DNA of 64,000 nucleotides, from NCBI GenBank assembly GCA_016718405.1, contig JADKDJ010000003.1, forward strand, positions 434,001 to 498,000. Reading direction: 5' to 3'. The DNA comes from Candidatus Rhodoferax odensensis. GTDB lineage: Bacteria > Pseudomonadota > Gammaproteobacteria > Burkholderiales > Burkholderiaceae_C. Positions 1 through 8,101 of this stretch are shown here, piece after piece. The translations under genes and the position numbers were made by a program. The notes beneath the pieces were generated by a model. It made no database searches, was not told the origin of the DNA, and worked only from the letters and a program-made list of their open reading frames with translations. Within the stretch, counting starts at the first letter, position 1. The number at the start of each line of letters is the position of its first letter.

Positions 1-971
1 CCGGTTGCTCCGAGTCGCTGTTGCGCGCCGAACACCCGACGCTGGAGAAGCTGATCCTGGACGTGATCTCGCTGGATTACCACGAGACCCTGATGGCCGC
101 TGCCGGCCACCAGGCCGAGGCCGCGCGCAAGGACGCGATGAAAGCCAACAAGGGCAAATACGTGCTGGTGGTCGAAGGGGCGATACCGACCAAGGACAAC
201 GGCAACTACTGCAAGATCGGTGGCCACAAGGCGATTGATCTGGTCAAGGAATGCGCCGCCGACGCGGCCGCCGTGATCGCCATCGGTTCCTGCGCGTCCT
301 GGGGCGGCATGCCCTCGACTGGGCCCAATCCGACCGGCGCCTCCAGTGTGGGCGAGGTGCTGGGCAAGCCGGTGGTGACCATCCCCGGTTGCCCGCCCAA
401 TCCGTACAACTTCCTGGCCACGGTGGTGCACTTCCTGACCTTTGGCAAGCTGCCCGAGGTCGACAAGCTGGGCCGCCCCAAGTTTGCCTACTCGCGCCTG
501 ATCCACGAAAACTGCGAGCGTCGCGCCCACTTCGATGCGGGTCGCTTTGCCATGGAGTTTGGCGACGCTGGTCACCGCCAGGGCTATTGCCTTTATAAGC
601 TCGGCTGCAAAGGCCCCGAGACCTACGCCAACTGCTCCACATTGGGCTTTGGTGATGCGGGCGAGAACAACTGGCCGGTCGGTTGCGGCCACCCCTGCAT
701 CGGCTGTACTGAAAAGGGCGTCGGCTTTACCAAGCCGATCCACCAGGTGGCCAAGATGCTCAACGTCACACCGCCGCTGCAGTACCCACGCATCGTTGAG
801 GAGCAGGGCAAGGGCGCCACCTTCGCCTCAGCCGCGGCAGTGGCCGCGCTGGCCGCCGCCGCCGCCGGTGCTGCCGTGATGTTGACGCGCAACCTGGGTC
901 TGTCGCACGCCGCGCAGGAGGCCGAACGCGCCAAGGAAGGCAACGCGCCGCAAGACAACGCCAAGGTGTGA
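1..971 (+). CDS. hybO: [NiFe]-hydrogenase small subunit, Hyb type (5' end missing)
   Basis: Electron-transfer subunit of a membrane-bound uptake hydrogenase; it carries the Fe-S relay that takes electrons from the Ni-Fe site of HybC. The gene enters from the left edge; the first full codon is at base 3 and reads GCSES, the proximal-cluster cysteine motif. Seen further on: PGCPPNP, a Cys/His-rich stretch (GYCLYKLGCKGPETYANC), then PVGCGHPCIGC for the distal and medial clusters. The C-terminus has an Ala-rich hydrophobic segment (about the last 50 residues), the usual membrane anchor of this subunit. The Tat signal peptide must lie upstream of the window. The stop overlaps the hybA start by 4 bp, so the two are translationally coupled. 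Family assignment is secure; the Hyb rather than Hya/Hox subgroup rests mainly on the hybA/hybB neighbours. Confidence 0.95.
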   Translation, partial: GCSESLLRAEHPTLEKLILDVISLDYHETLMAAAGHQAEAARKDAMKANKGKYVLVVEGAIPTKDNGNYCKIGGHKAIDLVKECAADAAAVIAIGSCASWGGMPSTGPNPTGASSVGEVLGKPVVTIPGCPPNPYNFLATVVHFLTFGKLPEVDKLGRPKFAYSRLIHENCERRAHFDAGRFAMEFGDAGHRQGYCLYKLGCKGPETYANCSTLGFGDAGENNWPVGCGHPCIGCTEKGVGFTKPIHQVAKMLNVTPPLQYPRIVEEQGKGATFASAAAVAALAAAAAGAAVMLTRNLGLSHAAQEAERAKEGNAPQDNAKV

Positions 972-2023
972 GCATGGACACCCGTCGCAACTTTCTCAAG
1001 GGTGCCATTGCCAGTGGCGCCGCGGTGAGCACGGTAGCGCTGGCACCTGCTGTCGGCGCCCGCGAGACGCGGCCCCGCCCGGCAGAGGCGCTGGGCTTGC
1101 TGTACGACGCCACGCTGTGCGTGGGCTGCAAGGCCTGCGTCTCGGCCTGCAAGCAGGCCAACGAAAACCCGGCCGAGTACTCCACTGCCGATCATCTGTG
1201 GGATACCCCGCTGGACACATCGGGCTACACCTTCAACCTGATCAAGATGTACCGCAACGGCAGCATGGAGACCAAGGACGCCGAGGTCAACGGCTACGCC
1301 TTCATGAAGACCTCGTGCATGCACTGTGGTGATCCGTCCTGCGTGTCAGCTTGTCCGGTGTCAGCCATGACCAAGGACCCCGTCACGGGTGTGGTGGGTT
1401 ACAACGCCGACAAGTGCATTGGTTGCCGCTACTGCGTGGCGGCGTGCCCGTTTGGCATCCCCAAATACCAATACGACTCGCCCACCGGACGCATTGGCAA
1501 GTGCGAGCTGTGCCGCCACCGGCACAAGGACGGTCAGTACTCGGCCTGCGCCGAGGTCTGCCCGACCGGCGCCACGCTGTTTGGCCGCACCGAGGATCTG
1601 CTGGCCGAAGCCAAGCGACGCGTCGCCATGAAGCCCGGCGAGGTCAACACTTTTCCGCGCGGCAGACTCAAGTCGCAGGCGGAGAAAAACGCCGCCGCCC
1701 AAGGCAAGGTGGCCCAGACCACGCCCAAATGGCGTGCCGAGCCCGACCAAAGCTACGAGACGCAGGCCGGCAAGTACGTGCAGCACATCTACGGCGACAA
1801 GGAGTATGGCGGCACCCAGGTGCTCAAGCTCTCTGGCGTCAATTTCCAGAAAGTTGGCATGCCCAACTTGCCACCCGATGCGGCGGCCGCCATGTCCGAG
1901 ACGATTCAGCACACGCTGTATGGCAACCTGATCATGCCGTTTGCAGTGCTGGGCGCCATGAGCTTCATCGCCAAGCGCAACGTCAAGCCGGATGACACCG
2001 AGTCCGACAAGGAGGAAGCTTGA
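968..2023 (+). CDS. hybA: HybA-like Tat-exported ferredoxin subunit of hydrogenase
   Basis: Periplasmic 4x[4Fe-4S] protein that passes electrons from the hydrogenase small subunit to the HybB quinone-reactive subunit. The N-terminus has a twin-arginine signal (RRNFLKG, residues 6-12) followed by a hydrophobic stretch. Four cysteine clusters follow: CVGCKACVSAC from about residue 51, CMHCGDPSCVSACP, CIGCRYCVAACP, and a C-x2-C...C...CP group around CELCRHRHKDG. A C-terminal hydrophobic helix (around LIMPFAVLGAMSF) could anchor it, as in E. coli HybA (328 aa; 351 aa here). The GTG at 968 overlaps the hybO stop; an in-frame ATG at 974 is an equally plausible start. Second gene of the hyb operon. 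Confidence 0.93.
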   Translation: MSMDTRRNFLKGAIASGAAVSTVALAPAVGARETRPRPAEALGLLYDATLCVGCKACVSACKQANENPAEYSTADHLWDTPLDTSGYTFNLIKMYRNGSMETKDAEVNGYAFMKTSCMHCGDPSCVSACPVSAMTKDPVTGVVGYNADKCIGCRYCVAACPFGIPKYQYDSPTGRIGKCELCRHRHKDGQYSACAEVCPTGATLFGRTEDLLAEAKRRVAMKPGEVNTFPRGRLKSQAEKNAAAQGKVAQTTPKWRAEPDQSYETQAGKYVQHIYGDKEYGGTQVLKLSGVNFQKVGMPNLPPDAAAAMSETIQHTLYGNLIMPFAVLGAMSFIAKRNVKPDDTESDKEEA

Positions 2024-2024
2024 C

Positions 2025-3185
2025 ATGAGTGCATATCAACACGCCGCGCCAGCCCCGGTGGGCGGTCGGATGCTCAACGCCGCCACCCTGAGCTGTGGCG
2101 TGCTGGTGGCCGTGATGCTGGCGGTGCTGGCAGTGCGGTTTATGTTTGGCCTGGGCAGCGTCACCGCCCTCAACGACGGCTACCCGTGGGGTATCTGGGT
2201 GGTGGTCGATGTGGTCATCGGTTCGGCCTTTGCCTGCGGCGGTTTTTCGGTGGCCATGCTGGTCTACATCTTCAACCGCGGCGAGTACCACCCGCTGGTG
2301 CGCCCGGCGCTGCTGGCCAGCCTGTTTGGCTACACGCTGGCCGGTGTCGGCGTGATCTTCGACCTCGGTCGCCCATGGAACGTGTGGAACATGTTCTGGC
2401 CGGGTTCGGCCAATCCGGGTTCGGTGATGTTCGAGGTGGCGCTGTGCATCTCGCTCTATATCGTGGTGATGTGGATCGAGTTCTCGCCCACGTTTCTGGA
2501 ACAGATGGGCAAAAACGAGACCAAGAAGAAGCTCAACAAGGCGATGTTCTTCATCATCGCGCTGGGCACCGTGCTGCCGATGATGCACCAGTCCTCGCTG
2601 GGTACCTTGCTGGTGGTGATGGGTGTACAGATCCATCCGTTGTGGCAAACAGCGATGCAGCCGGCGCTGTACCTGCTATCGGCCATTTCGATGGGCTACG
2701 CGGTCGTGTTGTTCGAGTCCTGTCTCACCTCCACCACCTACCGGCGCAAGCTTGAAACCCATCTGCTCACGCCCATGGCCAAGATCATGCTGGGGGTGTT
2801 GGCGGCCTTCTTGCTGGTGCGTTTGGGCGACCTGACCGTGCGGGGGGTCTGGGGCCACGCTTTCACCGCCTCCATCGCAGCCGTGTCGTTCTGGCTGGAG
2901 CTGGTCTGCTTCATTGCACCACTGATCCTGATTGGCGCCGAGTCCAACCGGCGCAACCCGGCCAAGCTGTTTTTGGCCGGTGTGTTGCTCATGACCGGCG
3001 GCGCGCTGATGCGCATCAATGGCTTCCTGATCGGCTACGACACCGGCCCGGGCTTCAGCTACTTCCCGACTCTGCCCGAGGTGCTGGTCACCGTCGGCAT
3101 ATTCGCCCTGGAGGTCCTGGGCTACATCATCATCACCCGACGCTTCCCGGTGCTGCCCCGGGAGGGCGCGCAGGTGGCCCGTTAA
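2025..3185 (+). CDS. hybB: HybB-like integral membrane subunit (NrfD/PsrC family)
   Basis: Quinone-reactive membrane subunit of the Hyb hydrogenase, without haem, coupling periplasmic H2 oxidation to quinone reduction. The start ATG at 2025 sits just after the hybA stop and has a strong GGAGG ribosome site at 2011; the open frame extends upstream but that part overlaps hybA. About ten hydrophobic segments are visible across the 386 residues, close to E. coli HybB (392 aa). Conserved-looking features include NDGYPWGIW near residue 47 and GMLL/GTLL segments such as MMHQSSLGTLLVV. It lies between hybA and hybC with 23 bp before hybC, so it is clearly part of the operon. Confidence 0.93.
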   Translation: MSAYQHAAPAPVGGRMLNAATLSCGVLVAVMLAVLAVRFMFGLGSVTALNDGYPWGIWVVVDVVIGSAFACGGFSVAMLVYIFNRGEYHPLVRPALLASLFGYTLAGVGVIFDLGRPWNVWNMFWPGSANPGSVMFEVALCISLYIVVMWIEFSPTFLEQMGKNETKKKLNKAMFFIIALGTVLPMMHQSSLGTLLVVMGVQIHPLWQTAMQPALYLLSAISMGYAVVLFESCLTSTTYRRKLETHLLTPMAKIMLGVLAAFLLVRLGDLTVRGVWGHAFTASIAAVSFWLELVCFIAPLILIGAESNRRNPAKLFLAGVLLMTGGALMRINGFLIGYDTGPGFSYFPTLPEVLVTVGIFALEVLGYIIITRRFPVLPREGAQVAR

Positions 3186-3208
3186 ATCAATAAGAGTGGA
3201 GACAGCAC

Positions 3209-4915
3209 ATGTCCAAGCGCATCACGATTGACCCCATTACCCGCATCGAGGGCCACCTGCGGATCGACGTTGACGTCGATGGCGGCAAGGTCCAGAAAGC
3301 CTGGTCCTCCGGCCAGATGTGGCGTGGGGTCGAGCTCATTCTGCTCGGGCGCGACCCGCGCGACGCCTGGGCGATCACCCAGCGCATCTGCGGCGTCTGC
3401 ACCACGGTGCACGCCATCACTTCGGTGCGCGCGGTCGAAAACGCACTCAAGATGGAGATTCCGCTCAATGCCCAGTACATCCGCAACCTGATCATCCTGG
3501 CGCACTCGGTGCACGACTTCATTGTGCACTTCTACCATCTGTCGGCGCTCGATTGGGTCGACGTCACCTCGGCGCTCAAGGCCGACCCCGACAAGGCGGC
3601 GCTGCTGGGCGAGAGCCTGTCGAGCTGGCACCTCAACAACAAACACGAGATGCGCCGTGTGCACGAACGCCTCAAGCACTTCGTGAACGGCGGGCAACTG
3701 GGCATCTTCACCAATGGCTACTGGGGTCACCCGGCCATGAAACTGTCGCCCGAGGTCAACTTGATGGCGGTGGCGCACTACCTTCAAGCGCTGGAAGTGC
3801 AACGCAAGGCCAACAAGATCGTCTCCATCCTGGGCTCCAAAACGCCGCACATCCAGAACGTCGCCGTCGGCGGCGTGGCCAACCCGCTGGCGACCGACTC
3901 CCAGGCGGTGCTGACGGTGGAGCGCCTGATGGCCATCAAGGGCTGGATCGACGAGTTGTCGGACTTTGTCAAGAACGTCTACCTGGTCGATGTGGCCGCC
4001 GTTGGCGCCTTCTATCCGGAGTGGACGCAGATCGGCAAGGGCATCACCAACTATTTGTCGGTACCCGACATCCCGCTCGACAGCAAGGGCACCAAGTTTG
4101 CCTTTCCAGGTGGCTTCATCGAGGGCGGCGACCTTGGCAAGTACAAACCCATTTCGTCGTTCAACGACGACTACTGGACCAAGGGCGTCGAGGAGTCGGT
4201 CAAGCACTCCTGGTACGACTACGAGAAGGCCGGCGCGCTGCACCCCTACAAGGGCGAGACCAAACCCAACTACACCGACTTCAAGGACGACGCCAAATAC
4301 TCCTGGATGAAGTCGCCCACCTTCTACGGCAAGACGGCGCAAGTGGGCCCGCTGGCGCGCGTACTCAATGGTCTGGCGGCCAAGCACGAGGCCACCACCA
4401 AGTACGCCACCGCCGCGCTCGATACCGTCTCCGCGCTGGCCAAGACCAAGATCGGCCTGGATGCCATGCACTCCACCATTGGCCGCCACGCCGCCCGCGC
4501 CATCTCCTGCTGCGTCAACGTGGACCTGCTGTCCGAGCAGTGGACCGCCTTGCTCACCAACATGGGCAAAGGCGATTTGTCCACCTTCAACAGGCCGGTG
4601 TTCCCCAAGGACGAGGTCATGGGCGTGGGCTTCCACGAGGCGCCACGCGGTGCGCTGTCGCACTGGGTGGTGATCGACAACGGCAAGATCAAGAACTACC
4701 AGTGCGTGGTGCCATCCACCTGGAACGCCTGCCCGCGCAACGAGAAGGACGAGCCCGGCCCGTACGAGGCTTCGCTGCTGGCCACACCGATTGCCGACGC
4801 GGAAAAGCCCTTGGAAGTGCTGCGCACCATACACTCGTTTGACCCGTGCATCGCCTGCGCCATACACCTGACGGATACCGAGAGCAATGCCGCGATCACG
4901 GTCAAGGCAGTGTGA
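3209..4915 (+). CDS. hybC: [NiFe]-hydrogenase large catalytic subunit
   Basis: Catalytic subunit holding the Ni-Fe(CN)2CO centre; H2 is split here. The 568-residue product has both nickel-binding motifs: RICGVCTTVHA (Cys61 and Cys64) and C-terminal DPCIACAIH (Cys547 and Cys550). After the final His there are 15 more residues (LTDTESNAAITVKAV), the peptide that an endoprotease removes after Ni insertion; this matches the hybD gene downstream and contrasts with HoxC further along, which has no such tail. The start is ATG with GGAG upstream at about 3196. Length agrees with E. coli HybC (567 aa). Confidence 0.97.
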   Translation: MSKRITIDPITRIEGHLRIDVDVDGGKVQKAWSSGQMWRGVELILLGRDPRDAWAITQRICGVCTTVHAITSVRAVENALKMEIPLNAQYIRNLIILAHSVHDFIVHFYHLSALDWVDVTSALKADPDKAALLGESLSSWHLNNKHEMRRVHERLKHFVNGGQLGIFTNGYWGHPAMKLSPEVNLMAVAHYLQALEVQRKANKIVSILGSKTPHIQNVAVGGVANPLATDSQAVLTVERLMAIKGWIDELSDFVKNVYLVDVAAVGAFYPEWTQIGKGITNYLSVPDIPLDSKGTKFAFPGGFIEGGDLGKYKPISSFNDDYWTKGVEESVKHSWYDYEKAGALHPYKGETKPNYTDFKDDAKYSWMKSPTFYGKTAQVGPLARVLNGLAAKHEATTKYATAALDTVSALAKTKIGLDAMHSTIGRHAARAISCCVNVDLLSEQWTALLTNMGKGDLSTFNRPVFPKDEVMGVGFHEAPRGALSHWVVIDNGKIKNYQCVVPSTWNACPRNEKDEPGPYEASLLATPIADAEKPLEVLRTIHSFDPCIACAIHLTDTESNAAITVKAV

Positions 4916-5042
4916 ACCAGTATGGGGGACGTCCGACGATCGGTTGCCGACAGAACGTCGCCAAGCGCCGGTCTGTCCCGAGAACTTTTACACTTACAGA
5001 GTCGGGCTGCCCGGCCCTGTTCCTTTTTTGGGGTACCGCCTT

Positions 5043-5534
5043 ATGCGCGCTGTGGTTCTGGGTATCGGCAACACCATCCTCACTGACGAGGCGGCGGGTG
5101 TGCGTGCCGCCATGGCGCTGGAGGGCGCCTACCAGATGCCCGACAACGTGCAAGTGATCGACGGCGGCACCTCGGGCATGGAGATGATCGAAGACCTGTC
5201 CGACCTCGACTTGCTGATCGTCATCGACGTGGTCAAGACCGGCGCCGAGCCGGGTGCCGTCGTGAAGATCTCGGGCGAGCAAATACCGGTGTTCTTCCGC
5301 CGCAAACTCTCGCCGCACCAGATTGCCCTGCCCGATGTGCTGGCCAGCCTGGAGCTGCTGGGCACCATGCCGAAGGAGATCGTGGTGCTGGGCGTGGAGC
5401 CGGTCTCGCTGGAATTGGGTATGGAGATGACGCCCACGGTAGCCGACAAGATTGGTACCCTGGTGGACATGGCGGTGGCCGAGCTGGCCGCGCGCGGCTA
5501 TCAGCTGTCGCCCCAGCCGGCTACGGCGCATTGA
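5043..5534 (+). CDS. hybD: Hydrogenase maturation endopeptidase
   Basis: Nickel-dependent checking protease that trims the C-terminal peptide of HybC. The 163-residue product begins MRAVVLGIGNTILTDEAAG, the family's GxGN...xDE signature whose Glu is a nickel ligand, and has IDGGTSGMEMIEDL and SPHQIALPDVLA, typical of the HybD/HyaD family. The open frame reaches back to 4887, but the ATG at 5043 starts the conserved domain and leaves a 127-bp gap after hybC. I see no clear promoter in that gap. Residues expected for Ni binding (Glu near 16, Asp near 60, His near 92) appear to be present. Confidence 0.93.
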   Translation: MRAVVLGIGNTILTDEAAGVRAAMALEGAYQMPDNVQVIDGGTSGMEMIEDLSDLDLLIVIDVVKTGAEPGAVVKISGEQIPVFFRRKLSPHQIALPDVLASLELLGTMPKEIVVLGVEPVSLELGMEMTPTVADKIGTLVDMAVAELAARGYQLSPQPATAH

Positions 5535-5543
5535 GAGCCTGCC

Positions 5544-5801
5544 ATGTGTCTGGCTGCCCCTTCGCGCGTGATTGAAGTCCGTGACGGCATGGCCTTGACC
5601 GAGTGCTTCGGGCAGACGCGCGAGGTCAGCTTATTGTTGCTGGAAGACCAAGACGTGGCCGTGGGGGACTACCTGCTGATCCAGGCTGGTGGTTTCGCGT
5701 TCGAACGGGTCGAGACCCAGCGCGCCGAGGAGGCACTGGCGCTGATGCAGCAACTGATGGCGCACGGCGACGACGCGCGCAGCTGGGGAGAGCCAGCGTG
5801 A
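5544..5801 (+). CDS. hybG: HypC/HybG-family hydrogenase chaperone (first copy)
   Basis: Small (85 aa) chaperone that carries the Fe(CN)2CO moiety with HypD and then escorts the large-subunit precursor. It starts MCLAAPSRVIEV; Cys2 is the essential residue of the family, exposed after Met removal. Its position inside the hyb structural cluster, next to hybD and hybE, suggests the HybG role specific to HybC, while the second homologue at 10419 sits with hypDE. The stop overlaps the next start (GTGA). Family assignment is sure; the division of labour between the two copies is inference. Confidence 0.9.
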   Translation: MCLAAPSRVIEVRDGMALTECFGQTREVSLLLLEDQDVAVGDYLLIQAGGFAFERVETQRAEEALALMQQLMAHGDDARSWGEPA

Positions 5802-6385
5802 TCACTGCGTCACCCTCGCCATCACCCGCGCAAGGCGCGTTTCGAATTCACACGCACAACCCTGCTGAGCTGGTGGAGCAGACCTACTTCCGGGTGTTTC
5901 AGCAACGCATGGCCGATGTGCCCATCCTCAATCCGGCGCTGTCGGTCGAGGCGATCGACTTCCAACGCTGGCAAGGACACTGGCTGGGCATCGTGGTGAC
6001 GCCCTGGTGCATGAGTGTGTTGCTGGTACCTGGTGGCACGGACAACTGGGTCTGGACCGGCGAGAACAAGCGCCGTTTTGTCAGGTTTCCGGCTGGTGAG
6101 TTTGCCTTTCTGGGCAGCGAGGAGGCCGAGCTGGGCGAGTTCCAGAGCTGTTCGTTATTCTCGCCAATGGGCAAGTTCACCAGCCAGATCGAAGCGGCGA
6201 TGACGGCGCGCGCGTCCATGGTGGCTTTGCTGACGGCACCCCCACCGGTCGAGGCAAGGGCTGCGGAGTCATCGGCGATGCAAGCGAAATCCTCCGTCGC
6301 GCAAAAGGTGCCCGTCACGCCGCCAGTCGCCGGCGACCGGCCCGCCTTGTCGCGGCGCGGCTTTTTCTCGCTGCGCGCGCGCTGA
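5798..6385 (+). CDS. hybE: [NiFe]-hydrogenase assembly chaperone HybE/HupJ family
   Basis: Assembly chaperone, related to E. coli HybE, thought to proofread pairing or Tat export of the two hydrogenase subunits. The GTG at 5798 overlaps the upstream stop by 4 bp and gives 195 aa; longer in-frame starts would run through the HypC-family gene in another frame. Conserved core from HNPAELVEQTYFRVFQQRM (about residue 22) through GHWLGIVVTPWCMSVLLVPG and GENKRRFVRFPAGEFAF to FSPMGKF, all typical of this family. The C-terminal ~55 residues are Ala/Pro-rich and look disordered, ending SRRGFFSLRAR, a tail often seen in proteobacterial members. Confidence 0.9.
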   Translation: MITASPSPSPAQGAFRIHTHNPAELVEQTYFRVFQQRMADVPILNPALSVEAIDFQRWQGHWLGIVVTPWCMSVLLVPGGTDNWVWTGENKRRFVRFPAGEFAFLGSEEAELGEFQSCSLFSPMGKFTSQIEAAMTARASMVALLTAPPPVEARAAESSAMQAKSSVAQKVPVTPPVAGDRPALSRRGFFSLRAR

Positions 6386-6396
6386 GGGGCCGGGCC

Positions 6397-6738
6397 ATGC
6401 ACGAGATGTCGCTCGCCGAAGGGATGCTGCAATTGATCGAAGACGCCGCGCGCGCACAATCGTTCACCAAGGTCAGCGTGGTGCGACTGGAAATCGGGCA
6501 ACTCTCTGGCGTGGAGCCCGAGGCGATGCGTTTTTGTTTCGACGCCGTCACGCGCGACGGCGTGGCGCAGGGCGCACAACTGGAAATCATCGAACTGCCC
6601 GGCACCGGCTGGTGCATGGCCTGCGCGAAGTCGGTGCCCATGAAGGAAGTGTTTGGCGAGTGTCCCGAGTGTGGTGGTTTCCAGATGCAGGTGACTGGCG
6701 GCACCGAGATGCGGGTGAAAGATCTGGAAGTGACGTAA
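6397..6738 (+). CDS. hypA: Hydrogenase nickel incorporation protein HypA
   Basis: Metallochaperone that, with HypB, delivers nickel to the large subunit. The 113-residue product begins MHEMSLAEG, where the Met amine and His2 form the Ni site, and contains a zinc-ribbon with CMAC (about residue 70) and CPEC (about residue 89). It lies 11 bp after hybE, so it is probably the last gene of the first hyb transcription block; a structured ~400-bp gap follows before hypB. Confidence 0.96.
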   Translation: MHEMSLAEGMLQLIEDAARAQSFTKVSVVRLEIGQLSGVEPEAMRFCFDAVTRDGVAQGAQLEIIELPGTGWCMACAKSVPMKEVFGECPECGGFQMQVTGGTEMRVKDLEVT

Positions 6739-6860
6739 GCGTGCATCAAGCGAGGCGTTCTACATTGTTGAGAATGACACTACTCATGACACCGTTTCGG
6801 CATCCTTCTACATCGCGTGGACGGGAGCGATCCAAGTCAAGAACCCAGGGCTTGGTTTGT

Positions 6861-7098
6861 GGGGGGCGAGGGCGCTGGGTTGGGCGGCTACGCGAATGTC
6901 CCCCGGCCTGCGGCCTCCGCCTTGATTTCGCTACGCCCCCCAACCCGGCGCCCTCGCGGGCGGCGGATGGCGGTGCCCTGATGGAATACCCAAACCGCCA
7001 GCAAGATCAGGGCGATGGGGTGCTCTGTGCAGAGGCATCAAGGAGGAGGCCGCAGGCCGGGGGACAGCCGCAGCACAGAGTGCCCCGTCGGCCTGATC
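6861..7098. repeat. Nested inverted repeats between hypA and hypB
   Basis: The 398-bp gap between hypA and hypB has no plausible gene but is highly structured. (a) 6897-6918 is a perfect 22-nt inverted match to 7045-7066 (arm begins TGTCCCCCGGCCTG). (b) 7005-7030 pairs with 7073-7098 over 26 nt with 4 mismatches (arm begins GATCAGGGCGATGGGG). (c) 6867-6888 (GCGAGGGCGCTGGGTTGGGC) is an imperfect inverted copy of about 6933-6957. The transcript could fold into alternative hairpins, which may attenuate or protect the mRNA between hypA and hypB, or the segment could be a member of an intergenic repeat family. ATG of hypB follows at 7137 after GGAG at about 7125. Confidence 0.7.
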
Positions 7099-7136
7099 CC
7101 GCCAATTGGTTCGACTGAAGTGTTTGGAGATAAACC

Positions 7137-8090
7137 ATGTGTACAACTTGCGGTTGCGCTGCGGGGGAAGTCAAGATCGACGGCGAGTCTGTCGAACATG
7201 CTCACGACCATGGTCAACACGGTAGCCATGAGCATGTACACGCCGACGGCACGCGGCACAGCCATGACCACGGCCACAGCCACGATCACTCCTGCGGCCA
7301 CGATCACGACCACGCGCATCACCATCATCATGGTGAGGAAGCGGCCCACTCGCACGCACCGGGCCTCAGCCAGACCCGCATGGTGCAGATCGAGCAGGAC
7401 ATCTTGTCCAAGAACAATGCTTTTGCCCACGCCAATCGGCAACGCCTGGCGCAGCAGGGCATCTTTGCGCTCAACCTGGTGTCCAGTCCCGGCTCGGGCA
7501 AAACCACGCTGTTGTGCAAGACCATTCAGATGCTGGGCGCGCAAGCCGTGGCGGTGATCGAGGGCGACCAGCAGACCAGCCAGGACGCTGAGCGCATCCG
7601 CGCCACCGGTGCGCCCGCCATCCAGATCAATACCGGCAAAGGCTGCCATCTGGACGCCCACATGGTCGGGCAGGCGATGGCCAAACTGTCACTGGCCGAC
7701 AACTCACTGCTGATGATCGAGAACGTGGGCAACCTGGTTTGCCCGGCCGCGTTCGATCTCGGTGAGGCGCATAAAGTGGCGGTGTTGTCGGTGACCGAGG
7801 GCGAAGACAAACCGATCAAGTATCCCGACATGTTTCGCGCTGCGAGTGTGATGCTGCTCAACAAGATCGACCTGCTGCCCTATCTGAGTTACGACCTGCA
7901 GGCCGCCATTGGTTTTGCGCGCCGTGTCAACCCGCGCATCCGCGTGATCCAGGTCTCGGCCACCACCGGGGCTGGCATGGACGAATGGCTGCAGTTCTTG
8001 CGTGACGGCATCAAGGTGGCCGGCTACAGCCGCCGGTCCGCCGGGGCGCTGGCCAATGCGCCAAGCCCTGCACCCGCAGTGCAGTTGTAG
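7137..8090 (+). CDS. hypB: Hydrogenase nickel incorporation GTPase HypB, His-rich
   Basis: GTPase that drives nickel insertion with HypA. The 317-residue protein starts MCTTCGCA, carrying the CxxCGC high-affinity Ni site, then a histidine/aspartate-rich stretch (roughly residues 22-74, with HAHHHHH near 60) as in nickel-storing HypB proteins. The G domain starts near residue 105 with Walker A SSPGSGKTTLL, then EGDQQTSQDA, ENVGNLVCPA (the subunit-interface Cys/His metal site region) and NKIDLL for guanine. The C-terminal ~25 residues are Ala/Pro-rich. Stop is 11 bp before hypF. Confidence 0.97.
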   Translation: MCTTCGCAAGEVKIDGESVEHAHDHGQHGSHEHVHADGTRHSHDHGHSHDHSCGHDHDHAHHHHHGEEAAHSHAPGLSQTRMVQIEQDILSKNNAFAHANRQRLAQQGIFALNLVSSPGSGKTTLLCKTIQMLGAQAVAVIEGDQQTSQDAERIRATGAPAIQINTGKGCHLDAHMVGQAMAKLSLADNSLLMIENVGNLVCPAAFDLGEAHKVAVLSVTEGEDKPIKYPDMFRAASVMLLNKIDLLPYLSYDLQAAIGFARRVNPRIRVIQVSATTGAGMDEWLQFLRDGIKVAGYSRRSAGALANAPSPAPAVQL

Positions 8091-8101
8091 CGGTTATCGC
8101 C

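Noticed and set aside
3182..4867. 561-aa open frame on the minus strand
   Set aside because: It is antisense to hybC, rich in Val/Gly/His/Arg with no motif; a shadow of GC-rich third positions.
7137..7365. Repetitive His codons in hypB looked like a tandem repeat array
   Set aside because: They are in-frame codons of the HypB metal-binding stretch, not a DNA repeat.
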